Positions 1 through 12,182 of a stretch of 64,000 nucleotides of DNA are shown here, piece by piece. The stretch lies in contig JABSSW010000069.1 in assembly GCA_018902385.1 (NCBI GenBank), positions 124,001 through 188,000 on the forward strand. Reading direction: 5' to 3'. This DNA is from Physcia stellaris (lineage: Eukaryota; Ascomycota; Lecanoromycetes; Caliciales; Physciaceae). The notes beneath the pieces were generated by a model. The model made no database searches. It worked only from the letters and a program-made list of their open reading frames with translations, and was not told the origin of the DNA. The position numbers were made by a program, and so were the translations under genes. How positions within the stretch are numbered: position 1 is the first letter of the stretch; every line of letters starts with the position of its first letter.

Positions 1-735
1 TATAAACTTGACTTCCCAGTAAATACCACGCTGCGCAAATCACCGCTTCCATGGGGTGTCTCCAATTTCGGTTTACTGCCGACTGCACATCACGCCCACT
101 TGCCGGAATTCGAAAGAATCGATGGCTTTGGTCACTTGTCGAAGTGGCTTGCTTGAGTAGTGATAATCGGCATGAGCTCGTTTGTGCCACTGCTGATCAT
201 TCCGTTGGAACATGTCACGCCAAGACAATGTTACATCAGCAGGGGGGTTTCATGCTGACGGCTGAGACTGATAAAGCCGAAAAGTCCGGAGCTAGCTTCG
301 TCCACGATCTTGCTCTTGGCTGAAGAGGTTGGCTGCATCTTTCTGGCTTCCATTTCAAGCAATTACTAAGGAGCTAAGGTGGTCAACTTCCGGTGTAGCC
401 TCTACCCGTGTATTCATTCAGCAATAGACAAATGTCAAGCCAATCTGTTTGTCGCACTGTCGCTAACGAGACTGAAGCACCCAATGAGACGTGGGTGCCA
501 ACGGCCCCCAAAATACAGCGGAAGATCCCACACCAATGATTGATGGATGGACCAGGATTTGCTGCGCATTAACATGGGCGCCCCTGCTGATGGTAAAACG
601 CGTACGGAGGTAGTACTTTTAAATAAACACAGCTGAACTGCAAATTGGCAACATGTTTTTCAGAGCTTCGGTCCCTCGATTCTGGCTACTATCATCATTT
701 CTGATTTTGTCTAGTTCCTAAGTAGACTTCAAGCC
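1..735. other. Intergenic, 5' of the NACHT-ankyrin gene
   Basis: No convincing gene is visible. A 90-codon open frame at 51-323 has no recognisable domain and no splice or promoter support. The stretch presumably holds the promoter and 5' leader of the gene starting at 736, but I see no clear TATA box. Confidence 0.5.
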
Positions 736-3700
736 ATGATGACTACTGACAGCAGGGATGATGCGCCACCGGCCTATGAAAGCAACGATTCCATGAAAAA
801 GAACACCAGTAGCGCAACGAATTATACATCAAGCTTATGGGCCGAAGCTGTGGATCAGATCAAGAGCGATCTTCCTAAGGAAATACGAGACCAGCTTCCA
901 GATAATCTAGATAAAGCTGGGGCCTCCAATATACTACTTAGCGTTGTCAAAGAGGCAGAAGAGCGACGGCAAGACTCGACCGCAAAGGAACATCAGATCC
1001 AGGTGCCTGGCGGAAGCGGTAAGAAAGTCAAACTTCGCGATGTCTACGGCGGTATCCTCTCATTTGCAATGAAGTTCCGGGATGTCGGTGACATTGCCAT
1101 TCAAGCTTCTCCTCCTCAAGCTGCATTGCCATGGGCTATCGTCCGCCTGTGTTTGACTGCTGCATTCAATAAACACGAGTTCTACGGTGTTGTCATTCAA
1201 GGTCTGGAAATGGTGTCTTCGATCGTTAGTCATTACGTCGTCATTGAGCGAATCTTCGTCGGCGTAGACTCCGTCAACGCTCGAGCTGTTCGGAGTTCTC
1301 TCCTCGCGCTATACGCTGCGGTACTGAAATTCTTACGAGAAGCATTGAAGTTCTTTCCGTCTTCCGAAGAACCGGAGGAGAAAAAGGGTTCATCCATCGG
1401 AAGTTCTCGTCCGGCATGTCCAAAGTTCGGAGAACCTTCCGCAACCTGGATGTCACGTATCAGGAATCGGTGAAGACTATGCTGACACAAGTTTCCGAGA
1501 GGAAGGACAGTACGGATAGCGACGCCGACCATGCATACGCCGAGATGAACTTCGATGCGTTTGACAGATTGGGGAAGCAGCTTGAGGCGATGGGATATGC
1601 AGAGTCCGAGCGCAACCAGAAGCTAGAGATTCTTAGAGAGGAATTTGATCGGCAGCTAGAGTCCATTGACTACAAAGTCTCCGAGATGTACGACGATATG
1701 AAGGAGCATCAGCAAGAGAACAATGTGCGCAAAATCCTTGACTGGCTCTCACCAGCCATTCACGATCAGCGACGTGAGACTCTTCATCAAAGTCTGGCGA
1801 ATCGTCGGCTCCCGGCTTCCGGCTCGTGGCTTCTGGAAGATCAAGAATTTTCACAATGGCAAACATCCGTCAGTCTTCCATTGCATGGGTTCGAGGCACT
1901 TCTGGAACTGGTAAGACGATGCTGCTATCAAACATTGTAGACCACCTCCACAACGTCTTCTCCGAACAATCTTACAGTAGCCGTCTCGCCTTCTGCTATG
2001 TTTCACCTGGGCAAGAGAGCCATGCCGGAACCGACCCGGACGAGATCATCCGCAATATTGTCCGGCAGCTTTCCCACACGCGGACGGCCCTTGATCTTGA
2101 CGCAGCAATTGCGCAGGCGTACCAACAAGCCATCTCGACGACTGACCAGCCACCAAGACCGATGAGGACTGAATGCGAAGACATGATCATGAGTCTTACT
2201 CACAACTTCCCTATTTGGATAATCGTAGATGCTCTTGACGACATGGCTAGTGGCGAATCAGCCGACCAAGTGCGGAGCTCTCGTAACGATTTCATTGAAA
2301 GCCTGCAAAACATTCTGGACCGAAGCGAAACCCCGGTCAAGGTTCTGCTGTCGACTTTGCCGGATTCTCTGACAGAAACACGATTGCGCAGTGTCTTCGG
2401 AAATGGTTCCCTGCAAGACGAATCTCCAAATCGCTACAATACCCATGTCATCGAGGTGAACGGGGATCGGAATCACGGTGACCTAAGCCGATTCATAAAC
2501 GACACGCTCACGAAGAGAATCCGTAGAGGGGACTTACTTGAGGGTACTGTCGAGAAATCGCTCAAGGAAGATATCGCTGCCCGGATCCTCGAACGGTCAA
2601 AGGGCTTGTTCAGTTATGCAAGTCTGGCGATCGATCGATTATGCGACGAGAGTATCAGTGAAGCCATGGTGCTTCAAGAGATCGACGAGTTCCATGGAAT
2701 GACTGACCTCTATGAGCGGAGTATGGACGAAATAAGGACCCAGAGTAAGAGTCGGGTTCAGCTTACGGCCAAAACTACGCTTAGATGGCTATTATGTGTT
2801 CAAGATACACTTTCGGTCGGTGAAACTCTTGAGGCTGTCGATGTAGAGGTGAGTTCGGTGTTGTCTGACGTGCTTCCCTTGTATTGAATTCGAATGCGAA
2901 AGCCTGGGATAGCCTCTTAGATACCAACCAACCGATTTCTCTGCGAATTGTGTAGTCTTCCAATCTTTAGATGACGCTGATAGAATTCAATGCAAATATG
3001 GTCTTCTCTACACACATCGCACTACTATGGGTTCTGCTGACATTGCGTCTAGGGGGCCATCGAGAAGCCATCGCAGAACAATGTCCTCAGCGCCTGCCGT
3101 TCGCTTGTCAAGACGGACCGCCAAGCGGCGACCGGCCGATCCTTTTTCGTTTTCCAACACGATGCCGTTCGAGATTACTTGAAAGGTCTCCCGGAGTACA
3201 CTGAAAGCGACTGTAACTTGACAGCGGCGGACCGGTGCCTGAGAATGATGAAAGTTGCCTCTTTCACCTCCGCTGGCCACTCGCCTGAACAGAGATACTT
3301 TCACTGGTATGCGAATCGCTTCTGGGCTCTCCACTATCAGAGAATTGACTTCGAACTCATTGGCGAGGACAAGGCTCTGGCAGAAGAACGTCGCAAAGGA
3401 TATGATCATGTGCGCAAGTCCTTGAAGGAATTCGTCATGCAAGGCCACAAAACATCACTAGCGTTCAATAAATGGCTCAAAAAAGTCCCAGACTATATCG
3501 CGGATCTTGGGATAGATCATCCGCTGTCACGACAATTATCCTCACTACAGGCATCTGTTATGACCCCTCTCCATGCTATCGCTGTATTTGGCTTCACGGA
3601 TCTCATCGACGTCAACGCTAAGCACTTCAACTTCAGCCAAACAAACGCTTGTGGACAGACAGCGCTGATGCTCGCTATTGAAAATCGACAAGTTGATACA

Positions 3701-6313
3701 GTCAAGGCTTTGACAGCTTCAAGTCGAGCGGACATCAATCAGTTCTCTCCAAGAGCAGTCTATCAGCTCCTTGAACAGAACTTTGAGCCTGTAATTTGCT
3801 ATGCCAGTGCACTCCAGGCTGCGATTGTACAAGGTTCTCGGCCCATTGTCGACCATCTAATCGATTGTGGCGCCAGAATGGATCTGGTGGCTGGCTATTA
3901 CGGGAACTTGCTTCAAGCGGCATGTCTACATGGGCATGTCGAGATTGTAACGTATCTGTTGGATGAGGTCAAAGTAGACCCTAACACTCAGGGGGGTTTC
4001 CATGGAAATGCTCTGCAAGCCGCTTGTGCTTCAGGCCATTTGGAGATTGTGGAAATCCTTCTTGGGGCCGAAGACGCCCGGATATGTGAGCTTGTGCCTG
4101 GAGGTCATTATGGGTCAGCCTTTATGGCTGCTACATGCGCCGGAAGCTTGGAGATCATGGAAAGCCTTTTAGCTTATACCGACGAAGTTGGAGTTATGGT
4201 AAGCCAACGAAGTCCAAAGTATGGCACGCCATTACAACAGGCCGTTGACTTGAACCGGAAAGATCTGGTGGATCTGCTCATTGGGCATGGCGCAGATATC
4301 AATGCCTTAGGGGCCACAGAAGGCGACAAGTCCCAGCAGGAGTCGAGTGCATTAGCCACCGCGGCGAGGAAAGGCAACCACAAGATTGTCCAGATGCTAG
4401 TCGAGATGAAAGCTGATGGCGATTTCTCCGCTGCAGATGGGAAATTCCACCTACTTCACCAAGCAGCGTTACACGGCATGCTGGGACTGGCTCAGTACTG
4501 CGTGGAAAAGAAATGCAATCTCAACATGACGACCGAGAAGGGTGTCAAGTATCACCCAGAGCAGAAGCAAATGACTGCTTTAGCAATTTCATGCGCAGAG
4601 GGTCACAGTGATATCACAGAGTTGCTGCTCAGCGAAGGGGCGAAGATACAGTATCCGGGTGACGTTATCTCGACCCTTATTCTGGCCGCTTCTCGGAATA
4701 ACGCACAAATCGTGGATATCCTGATCCAAAACCACCGAACAAGGCATCCCAATAATGCTCAAGCCACTGTAGATTTCATCAACAGGTGTGTCCCAAGCTC
4801 TAAAAACACTGCACTCCACGAAGCTGCGCGCCTTGGCTGTGTTGACTCTGTAGCTAAGCTTCTGGAGCACAATGCACCTTTCCTCCGAGCCGAAATTGGG
4901 GTGGGTGTCTTCCAAAGAGCAACGTGGGATGGAAGACCTCGCGTGGTCAAGGTCATCGTTGAGCATCTGGAAAGACACGCCTCAAAGACAGAATGCTTAC
5001 AGATAATCAACGCTCTCGATAATAATGACAAGTCTGCCCTCGTTGACGCAGCTCAACGCAATCGAGTCAATATCTTCCCTTTCCTCATCGAACATGGAGC
5101 TGACATTAAAGTCCGAGACAAAGGTGGCAGCACTCTATTCCATTATCTAGCTGTACCCAATCATCACGACCTACTCCGCACATTATTGTCTATTTGGGCC
5201 GAAAAGGATCCAGCCGAGCTGAAAGCATGTTTATCACTCGAGAACAATGAGAGGATGACGGCTTTGCAAGAAGCCGTTCGTCGCCGTCATTACATCACCA
5301 TTCGCCTGCTTCTCGACGCCGGCGCCGAAGTAACCCCTGCATTCAAACGCTACGCTCTCATTCTGAAAGACTGGCCTACTCTCACGGATATTCAAACCCT
5401 CATTAAGGAAGGTTTTGACGGCCACCAGGACCAAGCTATCAAGTTCCTCAACCATCGTGCCGGCCAAGACGGGTTCTCGATCCTTCATGACATCGCCACC
5501 TTTGGCGCTCACCACAACCTTCCACAACAGCGCCGCCTCGATCTCGCCCAATATGTCATCGATTACGGCGCCGACCCCACAACTCTTGATGCAGAACCTA
5601 CCCTTGACCTCCAACGCGTCGATTCAGCCACGCCGCTTCACCACGCCGTCTGCGAGAACTTCCAACCTCTAGTCCGCCTCCTCCTCTCCCACGCCGCGGA
5701 GCGCTGCGACAAGCCCAAGCTCACCCGCTTCGTCAACCGCCGCAACCGGCTCGGCAAAACCGCACTCATCGACGCCGCGGAGAGGAACCACTTCGAGCTT
5801 ATGGACCTGCTGCTCTCAGAACCCTATTCCGCAGACTGGTCCCTCGCCGACAACAACGACCAGAACGCGCTCCACTGGTGCGCATGGCGCCACCACGTCC
5901 CCGCCGTCGAAACCCTCCTCCGACACGCCTCAGCCGCCGATCCATCCCCCATGGGCCAGCGCCGCTTCGCCGCCTTCCTGAACCAGCGCAGCAAAAGCAG
6001 CGGATCCACGCCCCTCAATGACGCCGCTTCCAGAGGATACGAAGACCTCGTCAAACTCCTGCTCTGGGAATATCATGCGGATTACGAAGTCTGCGATAAT
6101 AACGGGGATACGATCCTGCATCGGGCGGTGCAGGAGGGGCATGAGGAGCTGTTGAGGGTGTTTTTGGAGTATATGCAGAGGTCGGGGGATATGGAGAAGG
6201 GGAGAAGGGTTTTGGCGCATCGGAATGATGGTCCGAAGAGGACGGTGAGGGAGGCGTTGGAGGTTAGGGGGAAGATGGCGTTGGCGGAGTATGTGAAGAG
6301 GTTTGAGGGATAG
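736..6313 (+). CDS. NACHT-ankyrin NLR-like protein, two frame breaks
   Basis: This is a fungal NLR-like signal-transducing NTPase, the class associated with non-self recognition. It starts at ATG 736. The first 230 codons resemble the conserved helical domain in front of many fungal NACHT modules. The NACHT domain follows, with P-loop GTSGTGKT at 1895-1918 and a Walker B-like IIVDALDD near 2220-2243. One clear intron spans 2849-3052 (GTGAGT donor, CTGAC branch, TCTAG acceptor). It joins in phase to about 1,060 codons that are nearly all ankyrin repeats, roughly twenty. Two frame breaks remain. One near 1387-1426 could be a 38-nt intron, which would be very short and lacks a branch site. The other, at 1860-1893 between the F-x-x-W motif and the P-loop, has no room for an intron and is one base short. 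Spliced length 5,374 nt plus two bases gives 1,791 residues. It is either a recent pseudogene or an assembly artefact. Confidence 0.85.
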
Positions 6314-7772
6314 GAGGACGTCTTTTAAGATGGTGGGGCGGGGTGGGACTGCTGCAGAGGAGGAAAGCGAGGAAGGCGGGAGGAGGGAGGAGTGGCGGTG
6401 AAGACGTCGTGTAGATGATCGGTATCATAAAGTTGGACTAAGTCGTTGGATTGGAAACTGTGAATATAGCGATGTCTTTTTGCATTTGGATTGGAAAAAG
6501 CAAACACCGAGAGCTTCTTGTTAAGAGTAGGAGATCCGAAAAATAATCCGGCGATCAGCCTCAGGTTCGATGTATAACCCCATATTGTGCAAATAAGATT
6601 TATCTCGAGAATATTCATATCTCTCGAGACCTAAAAGCGAAGACATCTCATACGTGATATATCTGGCTTCCGTCTAGCGAAATGTGTGTAGATACCTTGA
6701 ACAACAATGCTGTCTTTCACAAGCGCGGACCTGTTCCCAACCACTTAGTGGTTAGTAGCCTCGACCTACTTTGGGACGCTCTTCATTTTGGAGAGAGGAC
6801 GTTGATAAAAAGTCCGATCTTTCGGGATTGCGAAAGGTGATGGGAGATGCTGACACTCGGTAAGGGTTTACTGGGAGAAAGAGTGGTCAGGGAGAATTTG
6901 CAGTCGATAGACTGGAAAATAATTGGAGGTTTATCATTACTTCCTTGCGATGACGTCTGAGAGAGGATAAACCTAAGATCGTCGGGTGGACCTAAAGCCC
7001 ACAGAGGGGTTTTGTGATAGAGTAAATGTCACGAGCAAGGAATTGGCGTGCAAGGCCGCTTGGTGGTTTCAGAACAGCGACGCACCATTGTACAGTCTCG
7101 CAAGTTTACAAGAACAGTGCTTCATGTATGTGCAAGTCTACAGTGACAATCAGTCCTTCTTACTAATTCGCTGGTGATACGAGTCTGTGTCTACTCTACT
7201 CTCCATGTTTGAGACAGCGTATGCTGATTGAAATGTATTGTTGAGTTTACGCAATGAGGATATATATGTTTTTTTTTGGGCATTCGCGGTAGGAATTCGA
7301 TGTTGTAATGTAGTAGCTCCGCTCAGGATCAGCGGATGACTCCTCCATCCTGCCGCGTCTTAGCAAGAGGGATGATCTCGCCTGAACTGAGGATGGAAGC
7401 CCTGTTCTGGGGTATCATACAAGTAGAATAGCTGAGAGGGATTATCCAAGCTTCTGTGGAATGCCTATGTCTATTGATGAATCGAGGGGATTTTATTGGA
7501 CTTTGGTCAAGATTTCGAGGTTTTGACTAGGTCCTGATTCTTTTCTGGCTAGAGCCTATGACAAGAGAATCCAAGCCTCGATGTTCTGGTGATGGAAAGG
7601 TGAGTTGTTATTCGTGCCGCGCAGTTGGAATGTGTAGATTGTCTCATGAGCTCTGGCGCTCTCTCTGAGGATGCCGTCCAGTTCTAGGGTCCCGTCGAGG
7701 CTTGATACTTGTTATCACTGGGCAAAATGCATGGCAACAGTAACCTAAAACGGTGCCTAGGTATTCAAGCTC
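6314..7772. other. Intergenic, no gene seen
   Basis: The first 150 bases are strongly G-rich and continue the G-rich end of the upstream gene, probably its 3' UTR. Beyond that only short open frames without recognisable features occur, for example 6986-7177. I see no RNA gene and no clear repeat. Confidence 0.5.
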
Positions 7773-8012
7773 TCAGTGCATGCCTTTGGAGCGCCTCCAC
7801 CGGAAATCGAAGTGGAATTCGAACAGTAATAGTGGTAGTCCAGCAGGCCATCCGGAGGAGGCTTGATTCGCAATCACACCTTTGATGTAGTGTACCACCA
7901 CAATGACGGCAATGACCATTGCCACGAATACCGCGATAGAGGCTACAAAAAGCCCTTTCCGATGTCCGGGGCGATGCCCGCGAGAACACTCAGACGCAAT
8001 GGGTTTTTGCAT
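7773..8012 (-). CDS. Possible small single-span membrane protein
   Basis: This is a 79-codon open frame with an ATG start and no introns. A basic stretch (residues about 9-19) is followed by a strongly hydrophobic segment (about 20-44) rich in Val, Ile and Ala, which would make one transmembrane helix. The tail is aromatic and basic. I recognise no family. Support is limited to the ATG, the helix and the isolated position more than 800 bases from the next gene. It could be the terminal exon of something longer, or chance. Confidence 0.35.
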   Translation of the reverse strand: MQKPIASECSRGHRPGHRKGLFVASIAVFVAMVIAVIVVVHYIKGVIANQASSGWPAGLPLLLFEFHFDFRWRRSKGMH

Positions 8013-8352
8013 GATTGATAGGGTGGTGGGAGCGAGTCGTTGTGGAATGGTTCAAAGAGAGTATTGGGTATTTTGCGAGTAAGGCGGAAGGTAAAGGTTC
8101 CGAGGCTTGAGTCTTTGCGGTGCTGCCATTATATGCAGGGGATCTAACATGATGCGTGGACAATGAATTTAGGGACTGCGCCTTTTGAGACGTTGTTGTC
8201 TGTTTTATATTTCAATGTATAGTGATAGCTGAATTTTTAGGAATCAAGATGAATAGATCCGAGTGATTTTTCTTAAAGGTCTACTGTTTTCTCCGAAACG
8301 TATTTTTTCTGTTATCGCTGTGATAATTCCAAAGTGGAGATTGGTCTCCCAC

Positions 8353-8534
8353 GCACTGGTGTGGCACTTTGGTTTCAGATGGATTTTGAGTATCCCATGC
8401 ATAGGGATAGCGCTTCGATTCTGGGTGGCACATAGCTGAGGACTAACTAGAGCGATGCCCTGAAACGGCCCTACAGCGTTCCGCTGCCGGGAACCCGTAG
8501 CCGCGGAATCTGAAGTGCCACCTTCCACCAGTGC
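8353..8534. repeat. Dispersed MITE-like repeat, copy 1
   Basis: The segment is bounded by GCACTGGTG and its inverse CACCAGTGC. It shares a right half of about 95 bp with 41,517-41,639, including the identical blocks TCCGCTGCCGGGAA and AATCTGAAGTGCCA. Next to each end, GGCACTT and AAGTGCC extend the inverted repeat with a small gap. This copy has about 60 bp in its left half that the other copy lacks. No obvious target-site duplication is visible. A short non-autonomous DNA element is the simplest reading. Confidence 0.6.
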
Positions 8535-8861
8535 ATGAGATTCAGCGGGAGGATTATCATTTGTCTATCATCACCTGATTCGCTGGTGACAAAGCTAGGC
8601 TGAGCCTCCTCTGTGGTCGTATCAGCGCGATCATTATGCGAGACGAGATGGAGAAGATTTGAAAGTAATTTCGCAATAGGAATAAAGCAAGAGCAACTCG
8701 CAAACTAAAGATGAACTTGAAAGCAATCGAGGTTTACCGACCGCACTTGACTCCCTGGTCGCATGTGTCCCACGTCGATGTCCTGCTGGAAATGTCACGG
8801 TACCCCACAAGAAAAACTAAAAGAAATGGCTGGAAGCATGGGTGTTCAGACTTTCGCTCGA

Positions 8862-10034
8862 CTAAGTGTCAACCTCCTCATACTCAAACCACTTTTTACC
8901 GACCCGGGCTTTTTCACCACCATGGAAAGCATGTAGTATCTTCTCTTCTGCTCTTTTCCTCATAATTTCCTCGAATATTGCTATGTTCTCTGTTGTTGTG
9001 TCATTCGTGATGCAGTTACAGAAGTCAACTGCATTCCGTATTGCCGTATCAGCTCCAGCACCACCTAAAGGACTCATAGGGTGCGCCGCATCGCCTATTA
9101 GAGTAGCTTTCCCGCCGTACGTGGACCAAGCTCCAATGTCGGGCTTGCTGGAAATTACACGCAAAAAGGCTGAAAGCTCGTGGTCTGCAGAACTTAGCAG
9201 CAATTTTATGGAAGGATGCCAGTCCTGGACCGCTTCGATCAAGTAGGCTTGTCTTTCTTTTGCATTTAATATCTTCTTGTCAGACGCTTCCGTGCCCAAG
9301 GCAAAATACACATAGTCCTCCATATCTGGAAGGCGTCCATGAGATTCCTTGTTCACGCTTTGAGACCATTCCATAGGGCCAATGATTACCCGGCGATTCT
9401 TTTCCTTGTCATGAGCTATCATCCATGTGAAAAGATCTGCTGGCAGCGACTCCCTCAGTTCGGGTGTCAAGGTCGTCCGGCCCCACATGATGTTGCGCTC
9501 GAGATCGAGTAAACGTCGATTCGGCTGGAGCTGTCGCCTGACATGACTTTTGATACCATCGGCACCGACCAGAAATATCCCAATAGCCTCAGTTCCGTCC
9601 TCGAAACACACTTTGACAAGTCCGTCTTCGAGGTCGAGCCTTTTGAACCGTTTCTCATACGCGATGAGATCTTCCAACCCCAAACTTAGCAAAGATCGTA
9701 GCCAAGCTCGATCTACAGACATAGACTCAGGTGAATCTACTGGTACCGCGTCCGGGAAGTCCAATGCCTTAGCATCTACGTAACGCGTCTCAATCTTCGT
9801 TGGGTTGGCTTGCGTTGAGCGGAGGAGCTCTTGGAGGTCGGATGGTAGGATGCTGTTGAGAGCGGAGAGAGCATCGCCACTTAGATAAAATCGGTGGCCT
9901 TGGACGACGCTTGTGCGAGGATTGGCTTCATAGATACGGAAGGGAATGGAGCGCTGGAGGAGACCTTGACCGATGGTGAGACCGGCAATGCCGGCGCCTA
10001 TAATAAGAATCGGGAGAGCGGTGGTGGTGGACAT
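8862..10034 (-). CDS. FAD-dependent monooxygenase (PHBH-fold)
   Basis: This is a single-exon flavoprotein hydroxylase, about 390 residues from the ATG at 10,034; a weaker upstream ATG exists at 10,061. The dinucleotide-binding motif GAGIAG lies at residues 13-18 just after a beta strand. The second FAD-binding motif GDAAHPMSPLGGAGAD starts near residue 314, as in class A flavin monooxygenases of the salicylate hydroxylase or UbiH-like group. The length is normal for the family. Such enzymes hydroxylate aromatic or polyketide substrates with NAD(P)H and O2. The substrate cannot be told, and the neighbours do not form an evident biosynthetic cluster. It faces away from the GT2 gene across a 2.1-kb intergenic region. 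Confidence 0.85.
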   Translation of the reverse strand: MSTTTALPILIIGAGIAGLTIGQGLLQRSIPFRIYEANPRTSVVQGHRFYLSGDALSALNSILPSDLQELLRSTQANPTKIETRYVDAKALDFPDAVPVDSPESMSVDRAWLRSLLSLGLEDLIAYEKRFKRLDLEDGLVKVCFEDGTEAIGIFLVGADGIKSHVRRQLQPNRRLLDLERNIMWGRTTLTPELRESLPADLFTWMIAHDKEKNRRVIIGPMEWSQSVNKESHGRLPDMEDYVYFALGTEASDKKILNAKERQAYLIEAVQDWHPSIKLLLSSADHELSAFLRVISSKPDIGAWSTYGGKATLIGDAAHPMSPLGGAGADTAIRNAVDFCNCITNDTTTENIAIFEEIMRKRAEEKILHAFHGGEKARVGKKWFEYEEVDT

Positions 10035-12182
10035 GATCTCACGGTAGGTGACTGCTATCAAGATGAGATACTAGTGTGAGACACGTACCGATTCAAACCA
10101 GTATTCGAGGATTGAGTCCGTGTCTTCCAGTTTGAAGACGATATAACGCAAAGAGGGTGTTGCCTAAAGGATCAACGTGACAGACTATTTCATGGAAAAC
10201 AGCGTCCGGTTCGTTTTGATGATGTTATTTCGCACGACAGAGGAGATGAAAACGTAGAGGACAAGGATCGCAAGGGTGCAAATGACAAGCCAGCGAAGCT
10301 GCTTACATAAGCAAGATCGTTCATGCAGGATAATGCAGAGATGACGATGTGAAAAGAAGCTGGGATCGGCAGGCCTTTCTATTAATACGACATTCGCTTC
10401 TCCTTTTCATTCTCTCCCATTTTTAGTCTTTGTTTTGTCTCGCTCCTTCACTTCTTCTTTGCACCTTTCCTGCTTTTCCGTTTTCCCAGGAGGTTTTCAC
10501 CACTCAACCCGCAGAGAAAAGGAAAAGTAGCAGAGAAGCCTGCTCTGCTGGGCCAAAAGCGCCTACTGGGAGGCCTATAGGTTCGCTAGGCCGAAAACAT
10601 CAACGGATTCAAACAAACCATGTTAAGAAAAGAAGCAGCATTAGCTGAGTCATTAATCAGCTCTCAAATTCCATCTCTGATTGTTCATTCCTCCTTCGGT
10701 GTAATTTAAATCTTTCGTTGGTCTTCTATAAAGACCAGTGAAACTCTCCGGCGTCTGAATCAAAGACAACATACCGGACGCGCTTGAAAGTCAGGTAACA
10801 ATTTCCCAGACCTTGTGCTACAGTCATCCAACCTCGCGAAAAAGGCCATGGTGACTGTCAGTAGTCTAGCGCCATGTTGTCTTTGCTTCTTTGAATAGAA
10901 CACATCAGCTGTCTTCATGTATCCCCAGGATTTTGGAAAATCTCTGGGCTGGATCTGGATCGGCCAGTGTACGTGTATATGTTCTCTTCTGCAGGGTTGG
11001 CTGGAAGAGGAAAGGTACGACCACACCTAAGCCATATAGGTCTATCGGATCGGAAAACAGATAAAAGGTTAGGGTCTATGGCTTTCTGGTACTGCATCTT
11101 GCCCAAAAGATTCTTTAGTTGAAGCGGTCGTGTTATCTTTTCGCAGAAATTTCAAGATTATGCAGAGGGATTTTAGCTAAGTGATCGACGTAAGGGTTGA
11201 TTAGCCTATCTGCAAGTCATGCGATAGTGAAAACTAAGCGATCGTCCGTCGTTCTCGTAGAACATGCTGCATTTTCAGTGGCCGATTGGATGGACCACGC
11301 GAAGTTTTCCGGCTCATGAGCAGGCTAGGGTGATCCCGCTGCTAAAATCGAATCACTTCCCGATGGCATTCTTCAGAAGTCGCATAACCATCAGTGACCC
11401 GACTGGTCCAAATAGCGACGTTGCATGATCCGTTGACGCCAAGGCAATGTTATCTTATCGGTCCAATCCGTTACGAAATCTGTGTTACCCAATGACGTGT
11501 TTTCTACAGATGCCTCAAGCGGGATAGCGTCAGACTGATGTAAGTGGTGTTGGAAAAGACAAAGGCATTGTGCAACACGAGATTCGGCTTTGATCGGATT
11601 TTTCAAAGAAAGGATGATTGAGACAAAGGAAGGAGTGAAAACTTGGAGTGTGATGGTGTTTAGGTACTTTACCGTATGGAAGCTGCAAAAGACGCAAACA
11701 TGATCAAACCCTTGCGTGGGGCTTAAGGTAGAGACGCGTCAGACGGGCCGAAGTCTCTGATTGCCATAGTGGAGCAATCGGAAAATGATCCGGGGTAGAA
11801 GGCATGGAAGGCATGGAAGTTTCTCGTTTGTTATCACAAACGTGATTGGGCCAATTCCAGAAATTTTCTTACTTCACTTGGCTTCATCACTCCCCAGCTT
11901 CACTCTTCACTTTAGGACACTGCGCCTCACTCGCTAGTATATGTGTCAAGGAACACACCTTCCATGTTCCATTGCACCTTCCCCATCACACTTACCCTAC
12001 CTATAAAAGCGCAGCGGTCTTTCCAAATCTTCAATCCAACTACCTCCTGCACTTCATTGAGAAGGAAAAACGAACAACAAAACCCAGTAACTTGACTCTG
12101 ACCGGAGACTGATGCAATACTTCTCCTACTTGGCTCAAGGACCAGTTATCAACACCCTGGTATAAAAACCATCTACAGTAAC
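10035..12182. other. Divergent intergenic region
   Basis: This region lies between the 5' ends of the monooxygenase and the GT2 gene and should contain both promoters. A TATA box for the GT2 gene is at 12,002. A small direct duplication of GGCATGGAA is seen near 11,800. Short open frames here (for example 10,430-10,648 and 11,846-12,112) have no protein-like features, and the latter is probably the GT2 leader. Confidence 0.5.
12002..12009 (+). promoter_or_regulatory. TATA box of the GT2 gene
   Basis: TATAAAAG lies 174 bases upstream of the ATG at 12,183. Only a pyrimidine-rich leader lies between. The match and spacing suit a fungal core promoter. Confidence 0.55.
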